A stretch of 64,000 nt of DNA from positions 1 through 64,000 of the forward strand of contig NZ_QVNQ01000003.1 in the NCBI RefSeq assembly GCF_003432485.1, written 5' to 3'. Below, piece by piece: positions 25,259 to 31,977 of this stretch. This DNA is from Actinomadura spongiicola. Its GTDB lineage: Bacteria; Actinomycetota; Actinomycetes; Streptosporangiales; Streptosporangiaceae. The notes below the pieces were generated by a model. That model was not told the DNA's origin. It saw only the letters and a list, made by a program, of their open reading frames with translations, and did no database searches. Positions within the stretch are counted from its first letter, which is position 1. Each line of letters opens with the position of its first letter. The position numbers were made by a program, and so were the translations under genes.

Positions 25259-26030
25259 GCCGGAATTCTGCCGTCTCCGCGAGACGACCGTCCGCCCGCC
25301 GCCCCTGTTGCGCCCACTGCTGCCCGTGCCACTCCCGCTGGTCCCCCTGCCGCTCGTCCCGTTGCCGCTCGTCGCCTTGCCGCTTCTCACGGCGGGCCTT
25401 CACGATACGTACGGCGACGAACACCGCGGCGGCGAGGGCGGCGATCGCGAGGACTCCCTTGGAGTACATGCCCACGTACTCCTCGACCGTCCGCCAACTG
25501 TCGCCGAGCTTGTAACCGGCGAGCACGAACGCCGCGTTCCACAGCAGACTGCCCAGCGCCGTGTAAAGCAGGAACGTCGTCAGCCGCATCCGCTCCACCC
25601 CGGCCGGGACGGAGATCAGGCTGCGGAAGATCGGGATCATGCGGCCGAAGAACACCGCCTTGGCGCCGTGCCGCGCGAACCACGCCTCCGTCCGGTCCAG
25701 GTCGGACAGCTTGATCAGGGGGAGCCTGGCCACGAGCGCGCGGATCCGGTCGCGTCCGATCAGCGCGCCGATCCCGTAGAGGGCGAGCGCTCCGACGACG
25801 CTGCCGACCGTCGTCCACACGAGGGCCGCGACGAGACTCATCCGTCCCTGCGCCGCCGTGAACCCGGCCAGGGGGAGGATCACCTCGCTCGGCAGCGGCG
25901 GGAAGAGGTTCTCCAGCGCGATCGCCAGTCCCGCGCCTGGAGCGCCCAGCTTGTCCATCAGGTCGGTCGCCCACCCCGCGATGCCGCCGACGGGCTCGCT
26001 CCCGGACGCCGTGAGTGCTTTTTCGATCAT
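25242..26030 (-). CDS. DedA family membrane protein with charged repetitive tail
   Basis: A 262-residue DedA-family protein. Family motifs are LENLFPPLPSEVILPLAGF in the first re-entrant region and FFGRMIPIFRSLISVPAGV in the second, with membrane helices between and after. DedA proteins act as proton-coupled undecaprenyl-phosphate or phospholipid flippases. After the last helix there is an odd tail rich in R, Q, D and E, made of near-repeats of RQGDE/RQRDE. Its DNA overlaps the start of the kinase gene. ATG 26030 is taken as start, without a clear ribosome site. DedA, kinase and regulator overlap in one operon, so the system may sense envelope or lipid-carrier stress. Confidence 0.88.
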   Translation of the reverse strand: MIEKALTASGSEPVGGIAGWATDLMDKLGAPGAGLAIALENLFPPLPSEVILPLAGFTAAQGRMSLVAALVWTTVGSVVGALALYGIGALIGRDRIRALVARLPLIKLSDLDRTEAWFARHGAKAVFFGRMIPIFRSLISVPAGVERMRLTTFLLYTALGSLLWNAAFVLAGYKLGDSWRTVEEYVGMYSKGVLAIAALAAAVFVAVRIVKARREKRQGDERQRDERQGDQREWHGQQWAQQGRRADGRLAETAEFRRDRLH

Positions 26031-26450
26031 GTTGATGACGCTAGAAACCCGTCCTCCCCACCACCATGGAGTACACCGCCTACCCGTCCGGCCGCATCCC
26101 ACACCTCCGACCCTGCGGAGAACCGCACCCCGGGAGGTCGTCGCCCGGAGCGGCACCCGGTGGACGAAGACCGCGCCCGAACGCAAGGGCTTGCGGCGGA
26201 TTCAGCGGAGAGTGAAACCCGTGGGCGCTCCAGGCGTCGTCGCGGGGTGCTCCGGACGTCGGTTCCCGCAGGCTGACCCCGTTCTGGACCGTGCCACGCC
26301 GTGGTTTCGGACACCCCGACCGTCATGATCCCTGTAAGGAATCATTTTGATCGACTTTTCAGTAAAGAACCTTTCTTGTAGCGTTCGCAGGGTTTTCCGA
26401 AGTGAATTCATGATCGGGATCTCCCGCCGCACGATCACAAGGACGCCGCG
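26031..26450. other. Intergenic region between DedA operon and small Cys protein
   Basis: 420 bp with no supportable gene. The left part must hold the DedA promoter. The right part, about 26320-26450, is clearly more AT-rich and carries the upstream element CAGTAAAGAA (26360-26369), shared with the DUF5999 gene. Confidence 0.5.
26360..26369 (+). promoter_or_regulatory. Shared upstream element CAGTAAAGAA, copy 1
   Basis: This 10-mer starts 91 bp before the ATG at 26451. An identical copy starts 93 bp before the GTG at 27086. Both leaders also share ATCAC(A/G)AGGAC(A/G)CC just before the start. This suggests a common promoter or regulator. Confidence 0.45.
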
Positions 26451-26948
26451 ATGCCCCTGGCGACAGGCCTGGCCGCGGCCGCGCTCCTCGGCCTGCTGAC
26501 GCTCCTGGCCACGGCGCGGCACGGCAGGCGCCCCCACCGCTCGGACACCGAGCATCCCGAGTCCCTGACGGCCGTCCTCGGCCCGGGCGAGGAGGAGTAC
26601 CTCGCGTGGCTGGCCGACCACCACTGGCCGGGCGACGAGTACCTCGATCTCGAGAGCGAGTGGCTCGGCGAGACGGAGACCGCGGAGCCGGGCGGGCCCT
26701 ACGAGTCACCGCTGTGCCCGCGCTGTGACCTGCGGTGCGAGGACGTCTGGCCGTGTCCCACCTGCGGACGGGTCCTGCACTCGTCCTGCGGTCACGGGAT
26801 GCGGCGCCGGAGGGTGGAGCGCCCGTACCGCACGCACGGCACGAACCCGGAGGCGGTCATCGCCGAGTGGATCTGCACGGGCTGCGCCTCCGTCGTCGGC
26901 CTGGACGTGGACCACGGCGACGAACCCGGCGAGGGCCTCCTGCGGTGA
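26451..26948 (+). CDS. Small membrane-anchored protein with zinc-ribbon-like cysteines; EEYLA/DEYL motif family, long form
   Basis: A 165-residue protein of a family I cannot name. Residues 4-22 are a membrane helix (ATGLAAAALLGLLTLLATA). Then comes HPESLTAVLGPGEEEYLAWL and ADHHWPGDEYLDLE. This block recurs, with substitutions, in the 96-residue protein at 28122-28412. The second half is unique to this copy: CPRC, DLRC, CPTCGRVLHSSCGHG and WICTGC, nine cysteines suited to two zinc sites. AAGGAC precedes the ATG. Topology would put the acidic block and cysteine region on one side of the membrane. It shares an upstream element with the neighbouring DUF5999 gene. Confidence 0.7.
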   Translation: MPLATGLAAAALLGLLTLLATARHGRRPHRSDTEHPESLTAVLGPGEEEYLAWLADHHWPGDEYLDLESEWLGETETAEPGGPYESPLCPRCDLRCEDVWPCPTCGRVLHSSCGHGMRRRRVERPYRTHGTNPEAVIAEWICTGCASVVGLDVDHGDEPGEGLLR

Positions 26949-26992
26949 GTCACGCCGGGCTGCCCGACTTGTCCGGCTTTACACGCATTGAA

Positions 26993-27002
26993 CAGTAAAG
27001 AA
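26993..27002 (+). promoter_or_regulatory. Shared upstream element CAGTAAAGAA, copy 2
   Basis: This copy is identical to 26360-26369 and at nearly the same distance (93 against 91 bp) from its start codon, in an otherwise different AT-rich leader. Confidence 0.45.
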
Positions 27003-27085
27003 TCGCCCATCCACTTGCATATTTCGGTCGGCCCACGGCAGGCTGAATCTATGTCCTTAATCACGAGGACACCGTGGAGGACCCC

Positions 27086-27304
27086 GTGACCGCTCAACAC
27101 CCGACCTGCTGCCCGCACCAGCCGACCTGCCCGACTCCGGACGACCTCGACCGCGAGGCCGCGCGCACCGTCGCCCGTCACCCGGAGCAGGGGTGGAGCC
27201 TGCTCTGCAACGGCGTCGTCGTCTTCGAGGACACGGGAGAACTGCTGCCCGACGGGCGGGTCATCGCCCCGCACCGTCCCATCACCGCCGCCCAGGCCCG
27301 GTGA
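27086..27304 (+). CDS. DUF5999 small protein
   Basis: A 72-residue protein. It begins with a cysteine/histidine cluster (HPTCCPHQPTCP) and continues DREAARTVARHPEQGWSLLC, NGVVVFEDTGELLPDG, IAPHRP. I recognise this as DUF5999, a small family frequent in Streptomyces and relatives, with no known function. GTG 27086 is chosen over GTG 27074 because GGAGG (27076-27080) fits it. The CCxHQxxCP start could bind metal. Confidence 0.82.
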   Translation: MTAQHPTCCPHQPTCPTPDDLDREAARTVARHPEQGWSLLCNGVVVFEDTGELLPDGRVIAPHRPITAAQAR

Positions 27305-27306
27305 GC

Positions 27307-27325
27307 AGGCCCGGTGAGCGGGCCT
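27307..27325. terminator. Small terminator hairpin between DUF5999 gene and ydcF-like gene
   Basis: AGGCCCG (27307-27313) pairs with CGGGCCT (27319-27325), with a 5-nt loop, between the stops of two convergent genes 34 bp apart. Confidence 0.5.
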
Positions 27326-27338
27326 CGGCCCCGGCCGG

Positions 27339-27983
27339 TCACCTGATCACGTGCCGGTCGTAGCCGAGCCGCACCAGCTGCTCGTACGCCGCCCACGCCA
27401 CGTCCGGTACTGGCATCGGCACCTGAAAGCCGCGCTCCGCGTAGACGACCATACGCTGCAGGTCCCCCACCATCAGTTCGATGAACTGGCGCTCGTCCTC
27501 GTCGAACGCGTCGAAGCCCACCTCGGGCGCGGACGCCGCCCACTCCACTTCCGGCCACTGGCACCGCGCCGTGGCGAGCGCCCGGCGCGTCATGTAGGGC
27601 TTCGCGACCAGGATCCCGCGGTCGACCACGACGCCCCTCTCCGCCAACAGTCGCCTCGAAGCGGTGATGTTCTCCCCCGTGTTGGTCGCCGTCTCCTCCA
27701 GGAGGAGCGCGGCGTCCGGTACCCCGTGCTCGCGCGCCACCCGTCCGAACACGCTCGCCTCGGTGCGCGTCCAGTCCGAGGTGACCTTCCCGCGCCCGCC
27801 CGACATGACCACCAGCGGCGCCCGGCCCTCATGCCACAGCCGCGCGGCGTGCACCGCGACCCGCGTGTCGTGACTTCCCAGCGCGAGGATCACGTCGGCC
27901 CTGGTCAGGGGATCGGACTGGACGAGGTGATCCCAGACGACCCGGGCCAGTTCACGCGCATGAGCGTCCACGGAAGGTTGCAC
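27339..27983 (-). CDS. YdcF/ElyC/SanA family protein (DUF218)
   Basis: A 214-residue DUF218 protein. Hallmarks are VILALGSHDTR, APLVVMSGGRG, TEASVFGRVAREHGVP and LLLEETATNTGENI, followed by KPYMTRRAL. The YdcF branch is cytoplasmic (no membrane helix here) and the E. coli member binds SAM; the SanA/ElyC branch acts in envelope integrity. The start is GTG 27983. It is convergent with the DUF5999 gene and divergent from the small membrane protein at 28122. Confidence 0.88.
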   Translation of the reverse strand: MQPSVDAHARELARVVWDHLVQSDPLTRADVILALGSHDTRVAVHAARLWHEGRAPLVVMSGGRGKVTSDWTRTEASVFGRVAREHGVPDAALLLEETATNTGENITASRRLLAERGVVVDRGILVAKPYMTRRALATARCQWPEVEWAASAPEVGFDAFDEDERQFIELMVGDLQRMVVYAERGFQVPMPVPDVAWAAYEQLVRLGYDRHVIR

Positions 27984-28121
27984 GAAGTCAATTGTCCTTC
28001 ACATGTCCTCCGCGCGGTCAGCATGTCGGACTCCCATCCCGACGGCCGTCCAGGTAGCGTTCAACTGTTTCGCTCCTTACATAGGAATCGTGCGGACTCG
28101 ACCGCGGAAGGACGGTGTGGT

Positions 28122-28412
28122 GTGACCACGGTCCTGGTCCTCGTGTCACTGGCGGCCCTGTTCGGCTTCTGCCTGCCGAGACTGCTTCGCCCCATGTCGC
28201 ACGTCCCGTCCCGCGCCCCGAGCCCCGACCCGCCGCCGGACGATCCGCTCGCCGTCCATCCGGAGTCGATGACGGCCGAGCTCGACCCCGCCGACGAGGA
28301 GTACCTCGCCTTTCTCGCCGACAACCTCTGGCCGGACGACGAGTACCTCGAACCGGAGCACTCCACCGACGGCGAGGAGGAGTCGGGCGGCAGCAGCGGG
28401 CTGCGCCGCTGA
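28122..28412 (+). CDS. Small membrane-anchored protein, EEYLA/DEYL motif family, short form
   Basis: A 96-residue protein from GTG 28122, with GAAGGA 9 nt before. An N-terminal membrane helix (VLVLVSLAALFGFCLP) is followed by a Pro-rich linker and HPESMTAELDPADEEYLAFL, ADNLWPDDEYLEPE. This block matches that of the 165-residue protein at 26451: HPES-(L/M)-TA, EEYLA-(W/F)-LAD, WP-(G/D)-DEYL. It lacks the cysteine-rich half and ends in a Glu/Gly/Ser tail. The two are paralogs 1.2 kb apart. Function unknown; the conserved acidic-aromatic block is probably a docking surface. Confidence 0.72.
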   Translation: MTTVLVLVSLAALFGFCLPRLLRPMSHVPSRAPSPDPPPDDPLAVHPESMTAELDPADEEYLAFLADNLWPDDEYLEPEHSTDGEEESGGSSGLRR

Positions 28413-28450
28413 CCCGGACGGCCCCGGCCAGGGTCGACCGGCGCGGCGGG

Positions 28451-29230
28451 TCAACCGACGGGCAGTTGCTCGCCGGTCTCCAGGAGGGTCTTGAGGCCGG
28501 ACACGACCTGCGGCCAGCCGTGACGCGACATGCCGAGGACGACGTCGCCCCCCTCGTGGACGACCGTGAGCTTGACCGTCTCCCCGGCCGGTTCGATCTC
28601 GAACGTCACCTTGGACCGCGGCTCGGTCAGCAGTTCGGCGCGCTTCTCCTCGTCCACGCCGACGGCCTTCGCCCACTCCGGAGTGAACGTGTGCCAGGTG
28701 TAGGAGAGGCGGCGGGGCCGGTCCGCTTCGAGGACGACCTGCTCCGGGTCGGCCATCGTCGCGTTCTCCTCGTGCCAGACGATCGGGGAGCCGGGCGCCC
28801 AGTCGGTCTCGAAGGCGATGCCCCAGTAGCGGCGGGTGAAGGCCGGATCGGTCAGCGCCTGCCACAGCCGTTCCGGCGTGGTCTTGATGTACGTCGTGTA
28901 AACGAACTCGCTTGCGGCCATCTCCTCATGCTCCAATGCGGTCTTGAGGTCGGCGAGCGCACTCGCCCGGTCCCGGTCGTACCGGCTCATCCAGCGGTCG
29001 GCGATCGCGTTGATCGGGGCGGCGTTGAGGTAGTGGAACTTCTCCCGTCCACGGCGCCTCGTCGTCACCAGGTCCGCGGCCTCCAGCACCGCCAGGTGCT
29101 TGCTGACGGACTGCCGGGCCATGTCCAGCCCGGCGCACAGTTCCCGCAGGGTCTGCCCGTTGCGGGCGTTCAGGCTGTCCAGCAGGCGTCGGCGGCTCGG
29201 ATCGGCGAGCGCCTTGAAGACCGTGTCCAT
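28451..29230 (-). CDS. ArsR-family HTH fused to SRPBCC/AHSA1 domain
   Basis: A 259-residue two-domain protein. Residues 1 to about 95 are an ArsR winged helix (VFKALADPSRRRLLDSL, RELCAGLDMARQSVSKHL, LEAADLVTTRRRGREKFHYL). Residues about 105-255 are an AHSA1-type SRPBCC domain (YIKTTPERLWQALTDPAFTR, YWGIAFETDW, TVVHEGG, WPQVVSGLKTLLETG). These usually occur as two adjacent genes; here they are one chain, so the ligand domain may directly modulate the repressor. ATG 29230 is used, since an earlier ATG at 29254 lies inside the operator. No ArsR-type metal cysteines are seen. Confidence 0.9.
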   Translation of the reverse strand: MDTVFKALADPSRRRLLDSLNARNGQTLRELCAGLDMARQSVSKHLAVLEAADLVTTRRRGREKFHYLNAAPINAIADRWMSRYDRDRASALADLKTALEHEEMAASEFVYTTYIKTTPERLWQALTDPAFTRRYWGIAFETDWAPGSPIVWHEENATMADPEQVVLEADRPRRLSYTWHTFTPEWAKAVGVDEEKRAELLTEPRSKVTFEIEPAGETVKLTVVHEGGDVVLGMSRHGWPQVVSGLKTLLETGEQLPVG

Positions 29231-29244
29231 GTACCGTCCCAAAA

Positions 29245-29292
29245 ATGCAGCCATCCAGCTGCCTAAAAAGATAGGTAGCCGGATGGCTGCAT
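29245..29292. promoter_or_regulatory. 48-bp inverted repeat operator of the ArsR-SRPBCC gene
   Basis: ATGCAGCCATCC (29245-29256) is the exact inverse of 29281-29292. Inside these, GCTGCCTA (29258-29265) pairs with TAGGTAGC (29272-29279) with one mismatch, around a 6-nt centre. Located 15 bp before the start, it should bind the ArsR dimer or dimers and autorepress. Confidence 0.8.
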
Positions 29293-29326
29293 GTCAAGGG
29301 CGTCGCTTCGCGCGGCCCGGGTGCCC

Positions 29327-29755
29327 TCAGTCGTCGTCGCGGACGTCCCGGTCGTCGTGATCGTCGTTCTTGGGGGCCTCCTGGACCTTGGCGGTCGCGG
29401 CGTCCACGACAAGCTCGCGCTCGGCCCCGTTCCGGTCGGTGACGTCGACCTCCCAAAGGGTCCTGCCGTTCTCGTCGTCCAGTTCGACCGCCGTCACCGT
29501 GCCCCCCGGGACCGACTTCAAGGCCGCCTGCGCCGCGTCCACCACCGTGACCGACGTCTTCGGAGCGTTAGAGGAAGGTGTGCCGGGAGGGGTGGTGGGT
29601 GGAGTGGAAGGCGCCGTGGGCGCGGTCGTGCGGGGGCTGCCGTCGGGGTCGGCGGCGAACGCGCTGGCCGCTCCCCCGCCCGCCAGGACGCCCGCGGCGA
29701 CCACCGCCACCAGCAGGCCGCGTCCCGAGACCGGGCGCCGTGCGTCGAACCTCAT
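29327..29755 (-). CDS. Secreted PepSY-domain protein
   Basis: A 142-residue protein. A signal peptide covers residues 1-35 (GLLVAVVAAGVLAGGGAASAFA, cut near AFA-AD). A Thr/Pro-rich linker follows, then one PepSY domain (VVDAAQAALKSVPGGTVTAV, ELDDENGRTLWEVDVTDRNG, ELVVDAATAKV), and an acidic Asp/His tail. PepSY domains often inhibit extracellular peptidases or bind the sensors of neighbouring kinases. It is divergent from a two-component system at 29864, which probably regulates it or senses it. Confidence 0.88.
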   Translation of the reverse strand: MRFDARRPVSGRGLLVAVVAAGVLAGGGAASAFAADPDGSPRTTAPTAPSTPPTTPPGTPSSNAPKTSVTVVDAAQAALKSVPGGTVTAVELDDENGRTLWEVDVTDRNGAERELVVDAATAKVQEAPKNDDHDDRDVRDDD

Positions 29756-29812
29756 GACATCCTCCAGTTCGTCGTGTTCTGGTCTCGACGATGCCGGGGT
29801 TTCCTGTGCTCT

Positions 29813-29844
29813 TCCTGAAACGACCTGAAGCCGCCTTCAGGAAC
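29813..29844. promoter_or_regulatory. Putative OmpR-type binding repeats between PepSY gene and two-component system
   Basis: CCTGAA occurs at 29815 and 29825, 10 bp apart, as OmpR-type regulators prefer. The inverted copy TTCAGGAA is at 29837-29844, pairing with TTCCTGAA at 29813-29820. The cluster ends 20 bp before the response-regulator ATG, suggesting autoregulation and control of the PepSY gene. Confidence 0.55.
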
Positions 29845-29863
29845 GGTTTGGCACGCTGTGGGC

Positions 29864-30556
29864 ATGCGCCTGCTGCTCGTAGAGGACGAGAAACGCCTGG
29901 CCGCGTCCCTCGCTCGGGGTCTGGCGGCCGAGGGGTTCGTGGTCGAGACCGTCCATGACGGCGCCGTGGGACTCGACCGGGCGCTCAGCGGCGAGTTCGA
30001 CCTGATCGTCCTCGACATCATGCTTCCCGGGATGAACGGCTACCGGGTGTGCGCGGCGCTGCGGGCCGCGGGCGAGGAGATCCCGATCCTGATGCTGACC
30101 GCCAAGGACGGCGAGTACGACGAGGCGGAGGGCCTCGACACGGGCGCCGACGACTATCTCACCAAGCCGTTCTCGTACATGGTGCTGGTCGCCCGGATCC
30201 GCGCGTTGCTGCGCCGCCGGACGCGGGGCGCGGCGCCGACCATCGTGCTGGGCGACCTCACCGTGGACCCGGCGGCGCGCAGCGTGTTCCGGGGCGAGGT
30301 GGAGGTGGAGCTGACCGCCAAGGAGTTCGCCGTGCTGGAGCACCTGGCGGCGAACGCGGGCCGGGTGGTGTCGAAGACGCAGATCATGGAGGCGGTCTGG
30401 GACTTCGCCTATGACGGCGATCCCAACATCGTCGAGGTGTACGTGAGCGCCCTGCGCCGCAAGCTCGACGTCCCGTTCGGGCGCCGGTCCATCGTCACGG
30501 TGCGCGGGGCGGGATACCGGCTGGCCAGGGACGGGGGCGTGCCGCGTGATCCGTGA
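29864..30556 (+). CDS. OmpR-family response regulator
   Basis: A 230-residue regulator from ATG 29864 (the upstream GTG 29858 is less likely). Receiver: LLLVEDE, DLIVLDIMLPGMNGY with the phospho-aspartate near residue 51, LTAKD, and KPFSYMVLVARIRALLRRR. The C-terminal winged helix reads VELTAKEFAVLEHLAANAGR, VSKTQIMEAVWDF, VEVYVSALRRKLD and VRGAGYRL. It overlaps the kinase gene by 11 nt. It probably binds the CCTGAA repeats upstream. Confidence 0.93.
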   Translation: MRLLLVEDEKRLAASLARGLAAEGFVVETVHDGAVGLDRALSGEFDLIVLDIMLPGMNGYRVCAALRAAGEEIPILMLTAKDGEYDEAEGLDTGADDYLTKPFSYMVLVARIRALLRRRTRGAAPTIVLGDLTVDPAARSVFRGEVEVELTAKEFAVLEHLAANAGRVVSKTQIMEAVWDFAYDGDPNIVEVYVSALRRKLDVPFGRRSIVTVRGAGYRLARDGGVPRDP

Positions 30557-31961
30557 CAGGGTGCGGCGCCCGTCGTCGGTCCGGGCGCGGACGACCCTCG
30601 GCGCGACCGCCGTGGTCGCGGTCGCGCTGGTGGCGGCCGGGACGGCGGTGGTGCTGCTGCTGCGCGCCAACCTCGGCGGCCAGACCGATCTGGAGGCGGA
30701 GGTGGCGGCGCGGGAGGTCGCGTCGCAGCTCGCGGCGGGCGTCCCGTACCGCGCGCTCGACCTGCCGGACGGCGACGATCATCCGGTGCGGGTGGTGGAC
30801 GGGAGCGGGCGCGTGCGCGCGGTCAACGAGGACCTGGAGTCCGTCGAGGGGACGCCGTCTCCGGGCGACGACCGTGATGTCGGCGACTCCGGGGACGCGG
30901 ACGACGGTCCCGGGCGGGGCGAGGTGTCGGACGACGGCCCGCGCCTCTTCACCGGCACGGCGACCGTGGACGGACGCACCGCGCAGTACCGGTTCGCGGC
31001 GGTCGAGGTGACGACGCCCGAGGACGAGACCGTCACCGTGTACGCGGGCGCTGACCTGGCCGCGGCGCGGGACGCGGTCGGTACCGTCTCCCGTGCGCTG
31101 CTCGTGGGCCTGCCGCTGCTGCTGGCCGTGGTCGCGGGCGTGACGTGGCTGGTCACCCGGCGGGCGCTGCGTCCGGTGGAGGCCGTCCGGGCGGAGCTGG
31201 CCGAGATCACCGCGGCGGGCGATCTGGCCCGGCGGGTGCCGGTGCCCGACTCGGGGGACGAGATCGCCCGGCTTGCGGTCACGACGAACGAGACGCTCGC
31301 CGCGCTGGAGGGCTCGGTGGCGCGGCAGCGCGCGTTCGTGGCGGACGCCTCGCACGAGCTGCGCAGCCCGATCGCGTCGCTGCGCACGCAGTTGGAGGTC
31401 GCGGCGGCGCATCCCGGGCCTCTGGACGTGGACGGTCTGACCGAGGACGTCGTGCGCCTTCAGGACCTCGCCGCCGACCTGCTGCTCCTCGCGCGCATCG
31501 ACGCCGGGGACCGTCCACCGGAGCGGCGCGTCGCGTTGGGCCGCCTCGTCCGGGAGGTTCTCGACCGGCGCGCGGCGGGCGACCGGATCCCCGTCCGGGC
31601 GTCCATCGAGGACGACCCGACCGTCATGGGCGTGCCGGGGCGGCTCGCGCGGATCGTCGGCAACCTCCTCGACAACGCCGAACGGCACGCCGGCTCGGCC
31701 GTGCGGCTCTCGCTGCACGGGGAGTCGGGGGCGGCGGTCCTGCGGGTCGCCGACGACGGGCCGGGGGTGCCGCCCGCCGACCGGGAACGGATCTTCGAGC
31801 GGTTCGTCCGGCTGGACGACGCGCGCAGCCGGGACGAGGGTGGCGCGGGACTCGGCCTGCCCCTCGCCCGGGAGCTGGCGCGGGCGCACGGCGGTGTCCT
31901 CACGGTCGGCGAGGCCCCCGAGGGCGGCGCGCTGTTCGAGCTGCGCCTGCCGACCGCGTGA
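30546..31961 (+). CDS. Sensor histidine kinase with HAMP domain
   Basis: A 471-residue orthodox kinase from GTG 30546. Membrane helices lie near residues 18-40 and 182-203, flanking an extracellular sensor segment rich in Asp/Gly (DDRDVGDSGDADDG). Then come HAMP, the H box FVADASHELRSPIASLRTQ, the N box GNLLDNAERHAG, and G boxes DDGPGVPPADRERIFERF and GGAGLGLPLARELA. The acidic sensor loop could bind cations or peptides. It is paired with the OmpR regulator and a divergent PepSY protein. Convergent acyl-CoA dehydrogenase follows after 16 bp. Confidence 0.92.
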   Translation: MIRDRVRRPSSVRARTTLGATAVVAVALVAAGTAVVLLLRANLGGQTDLEAEVAAREVASQLAAGVPYRALDLPDGDDHPVRVVDGSGRVRAVNEDLESVEGTPSPGDDRDVGDSGDADDGPGRGEVSDDGPRLFTGTATVDGRTAQYRFAAVEVTTPEDETVTVYAGADLAAARDAVGTVSRALLVGLPLLLAVVAGVTWLVTRRALRPVEAVRAELAEITAAGDLARRVPVPDSGDEIARLAVTTNETLAALEGSVARQRAFVADASHELRSPIASLRTQLEVAAAHPGPLDVDGLTEDVVRLQDLAADLLLLARIDAGDRPPERRVALGRLVREVLDRRAAGDRIPVRASIEDDPTVMGVPGRLARIVGNLLDNAERHAGSAVRLSLHGESGAAVLRVADDGPGVPPADRERIFERFVRLDDARSRDEGGAGLGLPLARELARAHGGVLTVGEAPEGGALFELRLPTA

Positions 31962-31977
31962 CGTCACCCCGTGTCGA

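Noticed and set aside
26031-26326. Candidate 99-aa gene on the minus strand upstream of DedA
   Set aside because: Composition and absence of any motif or ribosome site; it is open only through GC bias.
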